Made by a program: the position numbers and the translations under genes. 64,000 nucleotides of DNA, taken from the NCBI GenBank assembly GCA_028280445.1, contig JANQLU010000048.1:42823-106822 (forward strand), written 5' to 3'. This DNA comes from Pirellulaceae bacterium. Lineage in GTDB: Bacteria > Planctomycetota > Planctomycetia > Pirellulales > Pirellulaceae. Shown here one piece after another: positions 1 through 9,953 of the stretch. A model generated the notes under the pieces. It made no database searches, was not told the DNA's origin, and saw nothing but the letters and a program-made list of their open reading frames with translations. Position 1 is the first letter of the stretch, and every line of letters starts with the position of its first letter.

Positions 1-2
1 TG

Positions 3-2858
3 CTGGATTGTTGCCACAGCGGTTCCGGCACACGCCAGGCAGACGATTTTTCGGGTTTGCGGTCGCGACATACTCACACCCAACATGCCGAGCGGGCCAT
101 CGACTCGTACAGCGACGGGTTTTATGCCAACCAGCTGGCACGCACCAAACGATTGGAAATCCCAGGCAGCAAACATATCTTGCTCGCGGCCTGTACCCAG
201 TTTCAACAGGCTTACGAGACCCGTGCCCGCAGCGGAGTGTTTACCAGTACGCTGATGGACGAACTGGAGCGAGCCGCCGACACGTCTTATGCCGATTTGT
301 TTGTTCGCGTCCGCGCCTCAATTCGTCGCACTTCATTTAACCAAAACCCTCAATTCGAAACTTTTGGAGGATTCAACGCCTATACAAAATTCCTGGGGAG
401 CCAGGTTGCCAGAAAACAGCCGAGGTTTTCGATATTCTTTGAAAGTAACCGATGGAAAATCGAATGTGGCGCGATCAATGGAATCCCCACGGCACCTGAG
501 AAAAAAGTTGAGTTTGCGGTTTATGAGCAAAACAATTCTGACCGGCAACTAGCGCGGGCGATTCCAAATAAATTGGGTCTATCTCAGAGTGCCATCCAGT
601 TTTGCGATGATTTTCAACCCCGCTACGATCAAGTCCTGGAGGGTGAATTGACCAGTATGCCTTTGCCGCCATTACTCGTCGCAATATCAGGAGACGATGC
701 GGGCATCAAAGCGTTAGAAGAATTCAAAAACCAGGACGCTTCGTTGGCACATATCCATTTGGTCAAAAATTCCAATCGCGGATTGAACTATTCGCTGTGT
801 GCCGGAGACGAACATTTCCGCTTGAAATCTTTGAGCCCTGACAAAATGCTCTACGGTGTAAAAACCAATCACCCGAATGCCGCGAAATATATTTTCTCAC
901 GGTTGAAACATATTGCCCGTTGGGAACATCAATTGGCGCTGCGAAATCATTCCAACACCGTCGATCCCGACAAATTCGAATTTAAATTTGTCGAAATCGA
1001 TGAGAACGGCAATGAAATTGATGATTACCCGCGGCAAGATATTTCGCTGGATATTGTCGAGCGTCACGGACAGTTGCAGCCCGTGATCGGTCGTTTGAAA
1101 GCGAAAAATTGTTCGAATCAAAATTTAAATTTTTTGCTGGTCCATTTTTCAGACCGGTTTGGTGTTCGCGTGATTTCCAACCAGGTCCAGGAGCCATCGG
1201 ATTCGTTTTTTACTTTTGCATTGGGCAAAAATCAGAAATCGACATTTAAACTGCGAATGAACGACGACAGCGAATTAGAAACGACCGACCATTTTATGTT
1301 GGTTGTCAGCGAGGAAAAAGTTGACGATTTTGTGATTGGTGCGACCGAGCCAGCCGGGTTTGGCGAAGATATTGATTTGCGATCAGCGCGTGCGATCGAC
1401 TTGGACGACGATGACGATTTCGAAAAACATCACCAGGTTGATTGGTTGACGACAGTGTTGCGTATCAAATCGATTCGAAAATCCCAATTGATCAACAAAG
1501 AAAAAGTCGTCGAACTGGCGGGCGGCATCATCAAAATGAAGCCTCATCGGAAATTCAGTGCGGCGGTGGGAACGCTGTTAGCCAAATGGCTGGGACGAAG
1601 CGCCGGTGGTGGCGATGATTTTTATAAAGGACTGGAACAGCAAAATATCGAACTTGTCAATTTCTCGTCGACTCGTGGTCAACCGTGGAGCGTCCTGGAG
1701 CTATCCAACATCCAAAATGAATCGTCATTGAAAGACGAACCGTTGGAAATCGAAGTGAACCTTGGCTTGAAAGAAAACGAACAATTGTTGGCAGCGACGT
1801 TCGACGGTGAGTTTATTCAACTGGTGGGAGATTCGTTTACGGATCAAAACGGAAGCACGCGTATCAGAATCGACGAAATCCCGACGGTCAATACAAATCG
1901 TCGCAGTGTAATCAAAGCATTGAAGCTGTATTTCTTTAAAACATTTCTCGATGTGGAAAATGTTAACCGACTGCGCGGAGTCGAGTATGCCGACGATGGA
2001 CAATTCAAACGCACGACAAAAGACTTGCAGCAAAAAGTCGCCGCTGCCAACAACATTTTGTTGCTGATTCATGGAATTATTGGAGACACCAAAGGAATCG
2101 CGGCAGGAGTCAATCAAGCAGATGTCTTGGATGGCCAGTCGATTCGGAGCCGATTTGATTTGGTGCTGACTTACGACTATGAAAACTTGAACACTCCCAT
2201 TGAGGAAAACGCCAGGCAGTTGAAAAAAGACCTGGAGGATCTGGGAATCGATGAAGCTGACGAAAAACAACTAACCATTTTGGCTCATTCGATGGGTGGA
2301 TTGGTATCGCGGTGGTTTATCGAGAAAGAAGGTAGCGACCGCGTGGTCGACCACTTGGTCATGTGCGGGACACCGAACCAGGGTTCGCCGTTTGGATTCG
2401 TCGATCCAGCACGCAAGATTTTTGGCAGTTTGACGATGCTGGCGATGAATATGTTTCCCGCCATGGTGACTTTTGGAGTTGCGGCCTTGGCAGCGTTGAA
2501 CCGAACTCGAAAAATTACGGTCGCATTGGAACAAATGAAACCCGGCTCGCCGTTTTTGACCAGCCTCAATGATGGAACGCAGCCAAGTTTGCCTTATTCG
2601 GTGTTGGCAGGTGATGTTCAAGAATATGACGCGTCGTCGGACGAGTTGCTCAGTCGGATCATCGCGCGATTTGGCAGTGGAATTTTAATGGACCAAATTT
2701 TCGGCAACGAATCGCACGACATTGCAGTCAACGTTGAAAGCATTTTTGGTGTTGGCGACGGAGAAACATCATCAGCAAAATTTTCAGTTGCTTGTCATCA
2801 TTTGAATTATTTTTCCAGTGACGAAGGGTTGCAGCAATTGGCGCAAGTTCGGTGGTAA
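3..2858 (+). CDS. Caspase (peptidase C14)-alpha/beta-hydrolase fusion protein, 5' end outside window
   Basis: The reading frame is open back to base 3, so the gene starts before the window; the first ATG-like start inside (TTG at 57) is not the real one. The first codons read LDCCHSGSGTR, the catalytic-cysteine motif of metacaspase-type peptidases (DCCHSG), followed by the usual HILLAAC and GVFTSTLMDEL segments of the caspase fold. The catalytic His would lie to the left and is not seen. After a middle beta-rich region (about nt 700-1350) comes a lipase-like alpha/beta hydrolase: oxyanion segment LLLIHGIIGD (about nt 2056-2085), nucleophile elbow AHSMGG with Ser at 2289-2291, and a C-terminal SHDIAVNV segment that could supply the His. 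Inferred role: protease fused to an esterase, phospholipase or thioesterase. It converges with the SHD1/CHAT gene pair. Substrate unknown. Confidence 0.85.
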   Translation: MDCCHSGSGTRQADDFSGLRSRHTHTQHAERAIDSYSDGFYANQLARTKRLEIPGSKHILLAACTQFQQAYETRARSGVFTSTLMDELERAADTSYADLFVRVRASIRRTSFNQNPQFETFGGFNAYTKFLGSQVARKQPRFSIFFESNRWKIECGAINGIPTAPEKKVEFAVYEQNNSDRQLARAIPNKLGLSQSAIQFCDDFQPRYDQVLEGELTSMPLPPLLVAISGDDAGIKALEEFKNQDASLAHIHLVKNSNRGLNYSLCAGDEHFRLKSLSPDKMLYGVKTNHPNAAKYIFSRLKHIARWEHQLALRNHSNTVDPDKFEFKFVEIDENGNEIDDYPRQDISLDIVERHGQLQPVIGRLKAKNCSNQNLNFLLVHFSDRFGVRVISNQVQEPSDSFFTFALGKNQKSTFKLRMNDDSELETTDHFMLVVSEEKVDDFVIGATEPAGFGEDIDLRSARAIDLDDDDDFEKHHQVDWLTTVLRIKSIRKSQLINKEKVVELAGGIIKMKPHRKFSAAVGTLLAKWLGRSAGGGDDFYKGLEQQNIELVNFSSTRGQPWSVLELSNIQNESSLKDEPLEIEVNLGLKENEQLLAATFDGEFIQLVGDSFTDQNGSTRIRIDEIPTVNTNRRSVIKALKLYFFKTFLDVENVNRLRGVEYADDGQFKRTTKDLQQKVAAANNILLLIHGIIGDTKGIAAGVNQADVLDGQSIRSRFDLVLTYDYENLNTPIEENARQLKKDLEDLGIDEADEKQLTILAHSMGGLVSRWFIEKEGSDRVVDHLVMCGTPNQGSPFGFVDPARKIFGSLTMLAMNMFPAMVTFGVAALAALNRTRKITVALEQMKPGSPFLTSLNDGTQPSLPYSVLAGDVQEYDASSDELLSRIIARFGSGILMDQIFGNESHDIAVNVESIFGVGDGETSSAKFSVACHHLNYFSSDEGLQQLAQVRW

Positions 2859-2881
2859 ATCGAGACAGAGAGACCGAGGCA

Positions 2882-2995
2882 GGGAGGGCGAGGCTCCTGC
2901 CGAGCCGCAGTGTTGTATTGCGTTTGCGTGAGCGTAAAGCCATCATCAGCGGCTAGCCTTGCCGCTTACAGGCTCGGCGGGAGCCTCGCCCTCCC
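2882..2995. repeat. Nested dispersed inverted repeats (families B and A) after the caspase gene
   Basis: A copy of family B (GAGGGCGAGGCTCCTGCCGA core) at 2882-2906 is inverted at 2971-2995. Between them, at 2949-2970, is a right half of family A (GCGGCTAGCCTTGCCGCTTA). The unit sits in the convergent space between the caspase gene and the SHD1 gene, where it could act as a bidirectional transcription barrier. Confidence 0.8.
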
Positions 2996-3020
2996 GGTTC
3001 ACGTCCTCCCGAATCAAACT

Positions 3021-3929
3021 CTATTTGGCTGCGATGGAATTTGCTGAAAAATGTTGGCGAATCAGTTTCCGGTCTTGTTCGCAAAATACAGCGATATCAA
3101 TATCCTTGAAAATCTTCTGATCGCGTTGACGTTTGGCGGTTAATTTATTGCCTTGCAGCGAGATGATTTCGGCGACGACTTGCGCGCCTTTGGTATTGGT
3201 CCATGTTCTTACCAACGGTCGCTTGGAGTGTTTTTTGATCGAAACACCCAAACTGTTTTTTAGATCGTCAATCGCTTCTTGAAAATCTTCCACGTCGTCC
3301 TTTAAAAATCCGTTAGGATTGATGATCTCAATCGAAAACGATCCTTCGTTGACGTCGAATATTTTGACCGTCCAAACATCACCCGCTTTGGCGATGGCTT
3401 TAAAACCGGACTCCTGACTATTGGACGGAATGCTTTGAATTTCAAACTTGAAATTCATATCGCTGAAATTATCGATGATGGCTTCTTTGATAAACCCTTC
3501 GATCGCACGGATCACGACTTCGTTGTTGGTATACCGCTGTTGGTTGTAAGTGCCCGACTGTTGAAAAGTGGTCGTTGTTGAACCGGAAGATCTAAGGTTC
3601 AGAACCGGTGTTTTTCTTTGTAGTTTGGATGGATGACTAAGTTGAGAACGCAAAACCGGTTGGTTACCTACAAGGTCAGCAGCTGAATCGTAGAGTTTTT
3701 TAAATTTATTTGACGATGACGAATTCGACGGTTTCGACATCGGCGCAGAAGTGTTACACGGGTTACAAGGATTCGACGTTGGACAGCATGACAACACGAT
3801 GGTTTGGCAACAGCACGGGTCGCAGCGGTTGAGGCGGTTGAACACGGGAAAGCATCTGCGTTGGGCGACGGCCTCTCCGGCAAAAAATAACACACACAGA
3901 GTCAATAATGCGACGTATTTGAAATGCAT
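3021..3929 (-). CDS. Secreted SHD1-domain protein, cysteine-rich N-terminus
   Basis: 302 aa with a Sec signal peptide (MHFKYVALLTLCVLFFAGEA, probable cleavage after AVA). Residues about 24-62 contain nine cysteines in pairs and a triplet (CDPCCC, SCCP, NPCNPC), then a Ser/Asn-rich linker. The middle (about 130-230) has no recognised family. The C-terminus (about 240-297: RTWTNTKGAQVVAEIISLQG, then AKRQRDQKIFKDIDIAVFCEQD) matches the SLA1 homology domain 1 (SHD1), common in secreted planctomycete proteins. It starts 23 nt downstream of the CHAT gene on the same strand, so both are likely cotranscribed. Function unknown; the cysteines suggest disulfides or metal binding outside the cytoplasm. 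Confidence 0.75.
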   Translation of the reverse strand: MHFKYVALLTLCVLFFAGEAVAQRRCFPVFNRLNRCDPCCCQTIVLSCCPTSNPCNPCNTSAPMSKPSNSSSSNKFKKLYDSAADLVGNQPVLRSQLSHPSKLQRKTPVLNLRSSGSTTTTFQQSGTYNQQRYTNNEVVIRAIEGFIKEAIIDNFSDMNFKFEIQSIPSNSQESGFKAIAKAGDVWTVKIFDVNEGSFSIEIINPNGFLKDDVEDFQEAIDDLKNSLGVSIKKHSKRPLVRTWTNTKGAQVVAEIISLQGNKLTAKRQRDQKIFKDIDIAVFCEQDRKLIRQHFSANSIAAK

Positions 3930-3952
3930 GGTAATCCCCGTTTCAAAAATTT

Positions 3953-6900
3953 TTACGGTTGAAATATATGGTTGGCTTGTAAGTGATTTTGTTTCGCTTT
4001 GTATTTTTTGAGCAAATCGGCGAATTGTTTTCGATATTGTTGACGATGCGATTTTATTTTTTGCTGATCGTTCCAGTAATTTTTGCGAATGGAAAAGGAC
4101 CGCTCATGGGCATTTTCAACAAACCCAACGGCTGCCGCATAATCGTTTCGTTCAGCGGCTACAGCGGCTTTGACCACGAGAATCAATGGCCAGTAGCCCG
4201 AGTTGACCTGGCTTTCTTTGAGGTCTCGTTCGAGTTTTGTCGGTTTCGATTTTTGCGGATTGCCTTGTTCGTCGAGTTCAGCTCCCGCCAAAATCAGAGC
4301 TCGTTGTCGTTTTAACGGATCTCCCGACTCAAGAAACGATTCGATCGTAACAACCAGTTCCCACAATTTTTGTTGATCTTCTGGAGTCGTCGACCACGAA
4401 TCAAACGGAACATAGTTTATGGTTGTCCACTTCGATGTGTTCGAAAAGACTTTGATTTCGGAGAGGCGTTTTTGTTCATCAACGGTAATCAATGAGTTTG
4501 AATAATTGAGCTGGAATTTGGGAAATTTCGCGATAGTTTGATCGTTTTTCAATTCCTCGGAAATCTGTCCAATTCCCATGGCACCGCTTAAGTGAACCGT
4601 GCGATCCCTGAGATCTTGGCCTTGACAAAATACCGCCAGGCGGTGGACGCCACGAGGCGTGACTTTGGGGCAGCCGCGGAAATCATAACATTTGCTATAC
4701 AACGCAAGATGGGTCGGCAATTCGTCACCGACAAACTCCCCTTTGACGGCAATGTTGTCGAACAATTGATCGATGTCGGCGAGTTGTTTGGTAATGACTT
4801 GAAACGTTTCCGCCAACAAGCCAGATTTTTTTTCAGTCGTTTTGATATACAGATTGGCGACCGGAAATTGCTTCGAATTTTTGTTGACCTTGGCGAGTAA
4901 ATCCAGCGAATTCGTGATGTCACTTTTGTTACCTAGCAAGAACAGGCTGCCGCCTTTAATTGGCAAATACGTTCTCGTTGCCAATAAATACTGACCTGGC
5001 GCGGTGTCATGAAGTTTTTTGAAATAGGGGATTTTGACAAATTCGGAGTGCGTGAAAATTGGCATCTTGAGTTTTGGAAATTGTGTGCAGAATTTGCAGG
5101 GCAGCAATACTTCAGGTGATGAAATATCGGCTGCGGAGGCGTCAGTGCGCAGCGTCTCGAAAAGTTCGGCGAATTCAGCCAAGTTGGTCGTTTGACTGTT
5201 TTCCCATTCGCTTTCGGACAGATCCAAAATGTTCGGCGACAGGCTGAGAAATTCCTGCAACTCGGTTTGATGGACGACGGCGTTAACGATTTTGATCTGT
5301 TTGACTTGGGGCCGCGGGCCGGAGTTCCGCATCATCTGTTTGAATTGGAAAGCCCATTGGTTGATGAAGTTTACAATAATCGAATCCGTCGATTTTGGAC
5401 CATCGATCAGATCACAAAAACGTCGTTGACGTCGATTGAACTCCCCGTTGGTGGGGCAAATGATCGTGAGCGAATCGAGATTGCTCTTCAATCCGGCCAT
5501 TCCCAAGATACAAATGGGACCATGGAATTCGAACGACCTAACGTTGGAATCGGCGAGACGCTCAATCGGCAAAAACAAATTTTTGTCAGTACACTCTGCC
5601 GAGATTTTCGCGAGTTTCAGTCGTTTCGGTTTTCTGATTAACGGGCTTTCGAACAATGTCTTCAAAAATTCTTTGGAATTCTTGATGTTGTCCAACGTCA
5701 ATTCATCGACTTCCATCTCCAGCTTTGCCAACATCCCGACATTTTGCGCTTTGTAATTTTTGGTAAAATCAAAATGCAGTTGCGGTACGTATTTCAGAAA
5801 TGACAAAAATTGAATCCCTTCGTCTTTGTCGAGCTTCACTTTTTTGGGATGGATCTTGATCGAATCTCCCTGGTCGAATGTCAACGTGACTTTTCCGTAA
5901 GCCCCTTCATCCCGAGTTATTTCGTCCAGAATTTTGTAAACCTGTTGACGTTTGAAATTTTTAAAGACTTCGTCGACGTTATCTCCCCGAGTCTGCGCCC
6001 AAGCATCAGAGCCGAGTGTGGTCAGGTCGTTCCGTTCCATCGATTTGACGGCCAGTTTCTCGGACTCCGACATTTTGTTTTGATATTTGCCGATTCTCCA
6101 TTTGACAATTTTTTCAAGTTCGTCCGCCGTGAATTGATTATGGTAACAGTCGAGTTGCGTTAATTTCTTGAGGGGCATGTCATCCGGCAAAACAATCCTG
6201 GTGGTGAGTCCCAATTTTTGCCTGGCTTCGTTAGTCATCACTTGGTTGCAATCCCATGATTTGGCGACTCCCGTCACAACCAAATGATCTTGAGAGATCG
6301 CCGCATCCCAAACGAGCATGTTGAGCTGGCAATATCCGATCAGATCGCGGAGTCGCTGTTCCATTGTGGTCATCCACCGATCGTCAGCAGATCGGTCGAT
6401 TAACACGCAACGATCGAGGATGTCGGCGGTTCCGCAGGCGGTTTTTACCAACTCCATCAATTGCATGTGCTGCTGGCGAGTCAGTTCACCCGAAATCGAA
6501 ATGGATTGATTGTCGCTGGAAAAAACCAATTCGCCATCGGTCGGTAGTGTTTTCATTCCCAGCAACAAGGACTGCAATTCGTTTTTGTCTATTTCGCATT
6601 CGTTGACATACAACGCTTCCAAATTTTCAAACTGCTTGATGCTTTGGATGTCGTCTGGGGACAGCGAATTACCGGACAGTTCTAATTGGTTCAGTCGTAT
6701 GTTCAAATTGTTGGCTCGCCCGATCGATTTCAAGATGTCCTGCACCGAGTTGCCGTTTTGTGCCGGGTTGGCGGCAATGTCGACGTGTAGCTGTTCGCGA
6801 CTGGCCTGTTCGAGGAAAGAATAAAATGGCGTTATTAATTCCTCTGGCAGCGGCCATTTTTTTACCGTGATTTTCAACGGGCCATACGCCGGTAACGACT

Positions 6901-9370
6901 CCGGCATGCCAATGTAGTTTTCCAGGGAGTCGTCTGTTGATGCATTCGGCCGCGCGCGATGGAGATCGGAAAGTCGTTGGAAGTAGTGGACCTTTTTTTC
7001 CTGCGACAGAAATTCAAACACGTTAGACTCATCGCCAAACTCTTTCTCGATGAGATAACTGGCTGGTTCCAAAAATACGTTTTGATCAGGAGCGAGAACA
7101 CCGTCAAGACGATTCCGCACCGGTCGATCGAGACCGACGTCGAAATCCAGATGTCCGGGACCGTAGTGGTTTTCCATATCCATCAGTTGGCTGATCAGTG
7201 GATCTGCGAATTTCGTGTCTCGAAAAACCAATTTCTTTAAACTCGGAAATGTATTGGCCAAGGAGCCGAGTTGCCAGTTTGCCGAATCAGTTTCGGTTTT
7301 ATCACCATCGAATTCAATGGAATGAACGCGCTGCGGAACAAAATTTTCGCGGTTGAACCAATCGTAAACCGGCAGTACCAACAACGGACCAAGCCCGATC
7401 ATGCACAGCACAACCAAAACAGTTCCCTGCCGGTGTTCGTTGATGCTGCGGAAGAGTGTTTGAAAGAAAACTTTCAACTGGCGACGGAGCCCAATATCTT
7501 CGTGAGGCTTCAATCCGGTTTTGAATTGACGCACATGCCAACAACCAAAATCTCTCAAGATTCGCACGAGCGTATACACCAGACCCAAACCGAACAGCAG
7601 CAACAACATCCGCCACCAACTGACTGATGGTGCATCGATGAATCTCAATTGTTCCACAGCAATGGCTTCGAATACCGGTTTCGCTGACTGGCGTCGCAAT
7701 TTCAATACGACATCACGGTTTTCGTTTTCGGCCACCCGATTGACTAACCAGAGATCCGAACCGAGAGACTGAAAGGATTGTTTGTCGTCTGTCTCCGCTG
7801 TTAGGCTGTCGAATTTTGGGTCGTCGAGATCAACAATGATCGGTGATTTTCCGTCAGCGGGAACCCAGTTTTTGGGAAGCCAAGCATCCGATGGAATAAA
7901 TGCCAACGTCCATGCACAGATACCGACGAACAGGCATAGCATAAAAACTGCGAGTCCAATCCATCGACTGAATTTTTGAGTGCCCCACTCGACATCCGTG
8001 AGGCGCCATCCTGGTCCACCGGCGTTTTCGATTTGTTCGAGTTGCGTCATCCCCAACTGCCATTCCTGGCTATTAGGAAAAATTCGCCAAGGAAAGCGAT
8101 TTCTGGTGATCGGCGTTTCGTCTCCGAGATCGATCGCGCGGTAAGCGGCCTGGGCCGGGCTTTCGTTTTCGCGCGTCAAACTGTCTTCGATTTGTTTTCT
8201 CGACGCTTCGTATGCGCTTTCAACATTTTCGCCATGGGCAATTCGTTGATAAAACGACTTGGCAAGTTCACAAGCTCGATTGTCGTCGATTTCTGAATCG
8301 GTCATGATCGACCAGGCGCGATCCGGTCTGCGCATCAACTCCGTTGCTTGTTGTTCGGACGAACAACCGTTGATAAAGATTAACTTGGGTTTGACTTTGG
8401 CAAAATCCTCGGCCAATCCTGACATGTAAACCAGTTGGATTTCACCGTCGCGTTGTTTTTCCGAACGCAGCTGTATCGATTGGCCATTGGCATGTCCGGC
8501 GAAATGGATGATCTCGATTCTCTCTCCATATTTTTCCAGGCACGCGAGAACACTTTCGATCGTAGCATTTTTTAACGGCACTGGCTCGCAATGTTCAGTG
8601 CCATTCAAAGCGTCTTCGATTTCATCAATTTCCAACTTGGAATGGTACAGATCGTTTTCAGCAGCAGCTTGAATCAGAAGTGCGATTGCCGGCTCGGGAA
8701 ATTTGGGACGACCAAAAATTCGCGACAGCAAACTGCGTCGAGCCACTCCCTTGGGTTTGCGAACCATTCGATAATTGGTTCTGCGTCCATTAATATTCCA
8801 AGGTAGGTTGGCTGTCTGTTCACGATCTTTGACGGTTCGATCGACTTCCTGAAACGCTTGTTTTGCAGTCGATCCGGCGGCGAGTTTCCTGAAAAAACTT
8901 TCTACCAAAGTCGAGGAAATCTGAGGCGGAGTCCGCTCCAATGTCATGTAACAGTCAAACGGGTTTTGCTCCGCGAGTTTCATGAATTGGTTGGCCGCAG
9001 GTCCATCAAACCCGTTGGCAAACACGAATCTCGGACTGGCGTCTTGCAATATTTGAAAAAGACTGGAGACATATTCGACTTGGGAAACCAGGTCGTCAAT
9101 TCGCTCGGAGTGAGCGACAAAGTAAATCAATTCGATCTGGTCACGGAGAGATTCCAGGGTTTGTTCCAATTCATGAGGGCTAGCCTGGGGGATGGTTCGA
9201 ATATTGAAACGGTTGGCAGTTGTCGAGAGGATTTTTTTGAGCTTTGCGAATTCCAATTCGACAGCAGTGCCGGGTTGGTCTGGTGCGGTTTCCAAGCTGA
9301 CCAACAACGCAATGGGTTTTGATGAACGATCAACAGTAGAAGTAGTGGAGGATTTCAGATCGGATGACAT
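3953..9370 (-). CDS. Tandem CHAT-domain, transmembrane, leucine-rich protein
   Basis: 1805 aa. Residues about 18-185 are a CHAT-like fold with the His region retained (YFVAHSE, His87) but Phe121 where the catalytic Cys should be (FANGFDG), so probably inactive. Residues about 228-400 are a second CHAT domain with both catalytic residues (HFAGHAN, His293; INGCSSEQQ, Cys336). Three hydrophobic segments follow at about 471-492, 586-604 and 650-670. The remaining roughly 1100 residues contain irregular leucine-rich stretches (for example LNQLELSGNSLSPDD and FENLEALYVNECEIDKNEL), and the last 100 residues are helical and TPR-like. CHAT is a caspase-superfamily cysteine peptidase; a leucine-rich part commonly senses a partner. 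Inferred: a membrane-anchored sensor protease. The SHD1 gene follows directly, and a caspase-hydrolase gene converges on the pair. Confidence 0.85.
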   Translation of the reverse strand: MSSDLKSSTTSTVDRSSKPIALLVSLETAPDQPGTAVELEFAKLKKILSTTANRFNIRTIPQASPHELEQTLESLRDQIELIYFVAHSERIDDLVSQVEYVSSLFQILQDASPRFVFANGFDGPAANQFMKLAEQNPFDCYMTLERTPPQISSTLVESFFRKLAAGSTAKQAFQEVDRTVKDREQTANLPWNINGRRTNYRMVRKPKGVARRSLLSRIFGRPKFPEPAIALLIQAAAENDLYHSKLEIDEIEDALNGTEHCEPVPLKNATIESVLACLEKYGERIEIIHFAGHANGQSIQLRSEKQRDGEIQLVYMSGLAEDFAKVKPKLIFINGCSSEQQATELMRRPDRAWSIMTDSEIDDNRACELAKSFYQRIAHGENVESAYEASRKQIEDSLTRENESPAQAAYRAIDLGDETPITRNRFPWRIFPNSQEWQLGMTQLEQIENAGGPGWRLTDVEWGTQKFSRWIGLAVFMLCLFVGICAWTLAFIPSDAWLPKNWVPADGKSPIIVDLDDPKFDSLTAETDDKQSFQSLGSDLWLVNRVAENENRDVVLKLRRQSAKPVFEAIAVEQLRFIDAPSVSWWRMLLLLFGLGLVYTLVRILRDFGCWHVRQFKTGLKPHEDIGLRRQLKVFFQTLFRSINEHRQGTVLVVLCMIGLGPLLVLPVYDWFNRENFVPQRVHSIEFDGDKTETDSANWQLGSLANTFPSLKKLVFRDTKFADPLISQLMDMENHYGPGHLDFDVGLDRPVRNRLDGVLAPDQNVFLEPASYLIEKEFGDESNVFEFLSQEKKVHYFQRLSDLHRARPNASTDDSLENYIGMPESLPAYGPLKITVKKWPLPEELITPFYSFLEQASREQLHVDIAANPAQNGNSVQDILKSIGRANNLNIRLNQLELSGNSLSPDDIQSIKQFENLEALYVNECEIDKNELQSLLLGMKTLPTDGELVFSSDNQSISISGELTRQQHMQLMELVKTACGTADILDRCVLIDRSADDRWMTTMEQRLRDLIGYCQLNMLVWDAAISQDHLVVTGVAKSWDCNQVMTNEARQKLGLTTRIVLPDDMPLKKLTQLDCYHNQFTADELEKIVKWRIGKYQNKMSESEKLAVKSMERNDLTTLGSDAWAQTRGDNVDEVFKNFKRQQVYKILDEITRDEGAYGKVTLTFDQGDSIKIHPKKVKLDKDEGIQFLSFLKYVPQLHFDFTKNYKAQNVGMLAKLEMEVDELTLDNIKNSKEFLKTLFESPLIRKPKRLKLAKISAECTDKNLFLPIERLADSNVRSFEFHGPICILGMAGLKSNLDSLTIICPTNGEFNRRQRRFCDLIDGPKSTDSIIVNFINQWAFQFKQMMRNSGPRPQVKQIKIVNAVVHQTELQEFLSLSPNILDLSESEWENSQTTNLAEFAELFETLRTDASAADISSPEVLLPCKFCTQFPKLKMPIFTHSEFVKIPYFKKLHDTAPGQYLLATRTYLPIKGGSLFLLGNKSDITNSLDLLAKVNKNSKQFPVANLYIKTTEKKSGLLAETFQVITKQLADIDQLFDNIAVKGEFVGDELPTHLALYSKCYDFRGCPKVTPRGVHRLAVFCQGQDLRDRTVHLSGAMGIGQISEELKNDQTIAKFPKFQLNYSNSLITVDEQKRLSEIKVFSNTSKWTTINYVPFDSWSTTPEDQQKLWELVVTIESFLESGDPLKRQRALILAGAELDEQGNPQKSKPTKLERDLKESQVNSGYWPLILVVKAAVAAERNDYAAAVGFVENAHERSFSIRKNYWNDQQKIKSHRQQYRKQFADLLKKYKAKQNHLQANHIFQP

Positions 9371-9697
9371 AGCGCCTTGCAGTCAAACACCTTGCGACCG
9401 CACACGCTGCCTCCTGCTGGTATGACGACCGAATTATTATTCAATGTCCGTAAGGTTTGTTTGTGACCGTCATCTATGATAGACGGTGACGTGATTTTAA
9501 CTGACAGAAATATGGCAAACAACAAAAAACAGCATGGAAAACAACTGCTCAACCCCTACGGCTTCCCCAGTTCCCCTGCATCTCCCCACTATGAAAATTC
9601 GTTAGCAGACCGTTTCAATCAAATCATTGTGTGAACTTTATTTGTTTTGGTTTGGTCTTGGGAGCAAATAACAATTGTTGTGTAAAAAAAAACAGGT

Positions 9698-9835
9698 CTC
9701 ACGCGGAGGCGCAGAGGCGCAGAGAAGGCGATGAAAGACCAAAAAAAAATAAAACGAGAATTGATGAGCAGTTAAAAAGTATTTGGTCCAAAGAGTTCGC
9801 GAGCACACCTCTGCGTCTCGGCGGCTCTGCGTGAG
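9698..9835. repeat. Family E inverted-repeat pair
   Basis: CTCACGCGGAGGCGCAGAGG at 9698 is inverted as CTCTGCGTCTC...TGCGTGAG at 9809-9835, enclosing about 85 nt of AT-rich sequence. The same pair occurs at 20824-20988, 32525-32600 and 41071-41216. Confidence 0.85.
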
Positions 9836-9953
9836 GTTCACGGACTTGGCGAAGACTAACAACGAGATCCTCGCGTAGTCGTCGAACAATTCTTAGCGGC
9901 ACTACCTAAATCTGCCAATGAATGATGACCGCAGTGTTCGGGTGGGCGATCCT

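Noticed and set aside
1..9370. Gasdermin gene beside the caspase and CHAT genes
   Set aside because: No small protein with gasdermin-like features is present on either strand; the only small gene is the SHD1 protein with a signal peptide.
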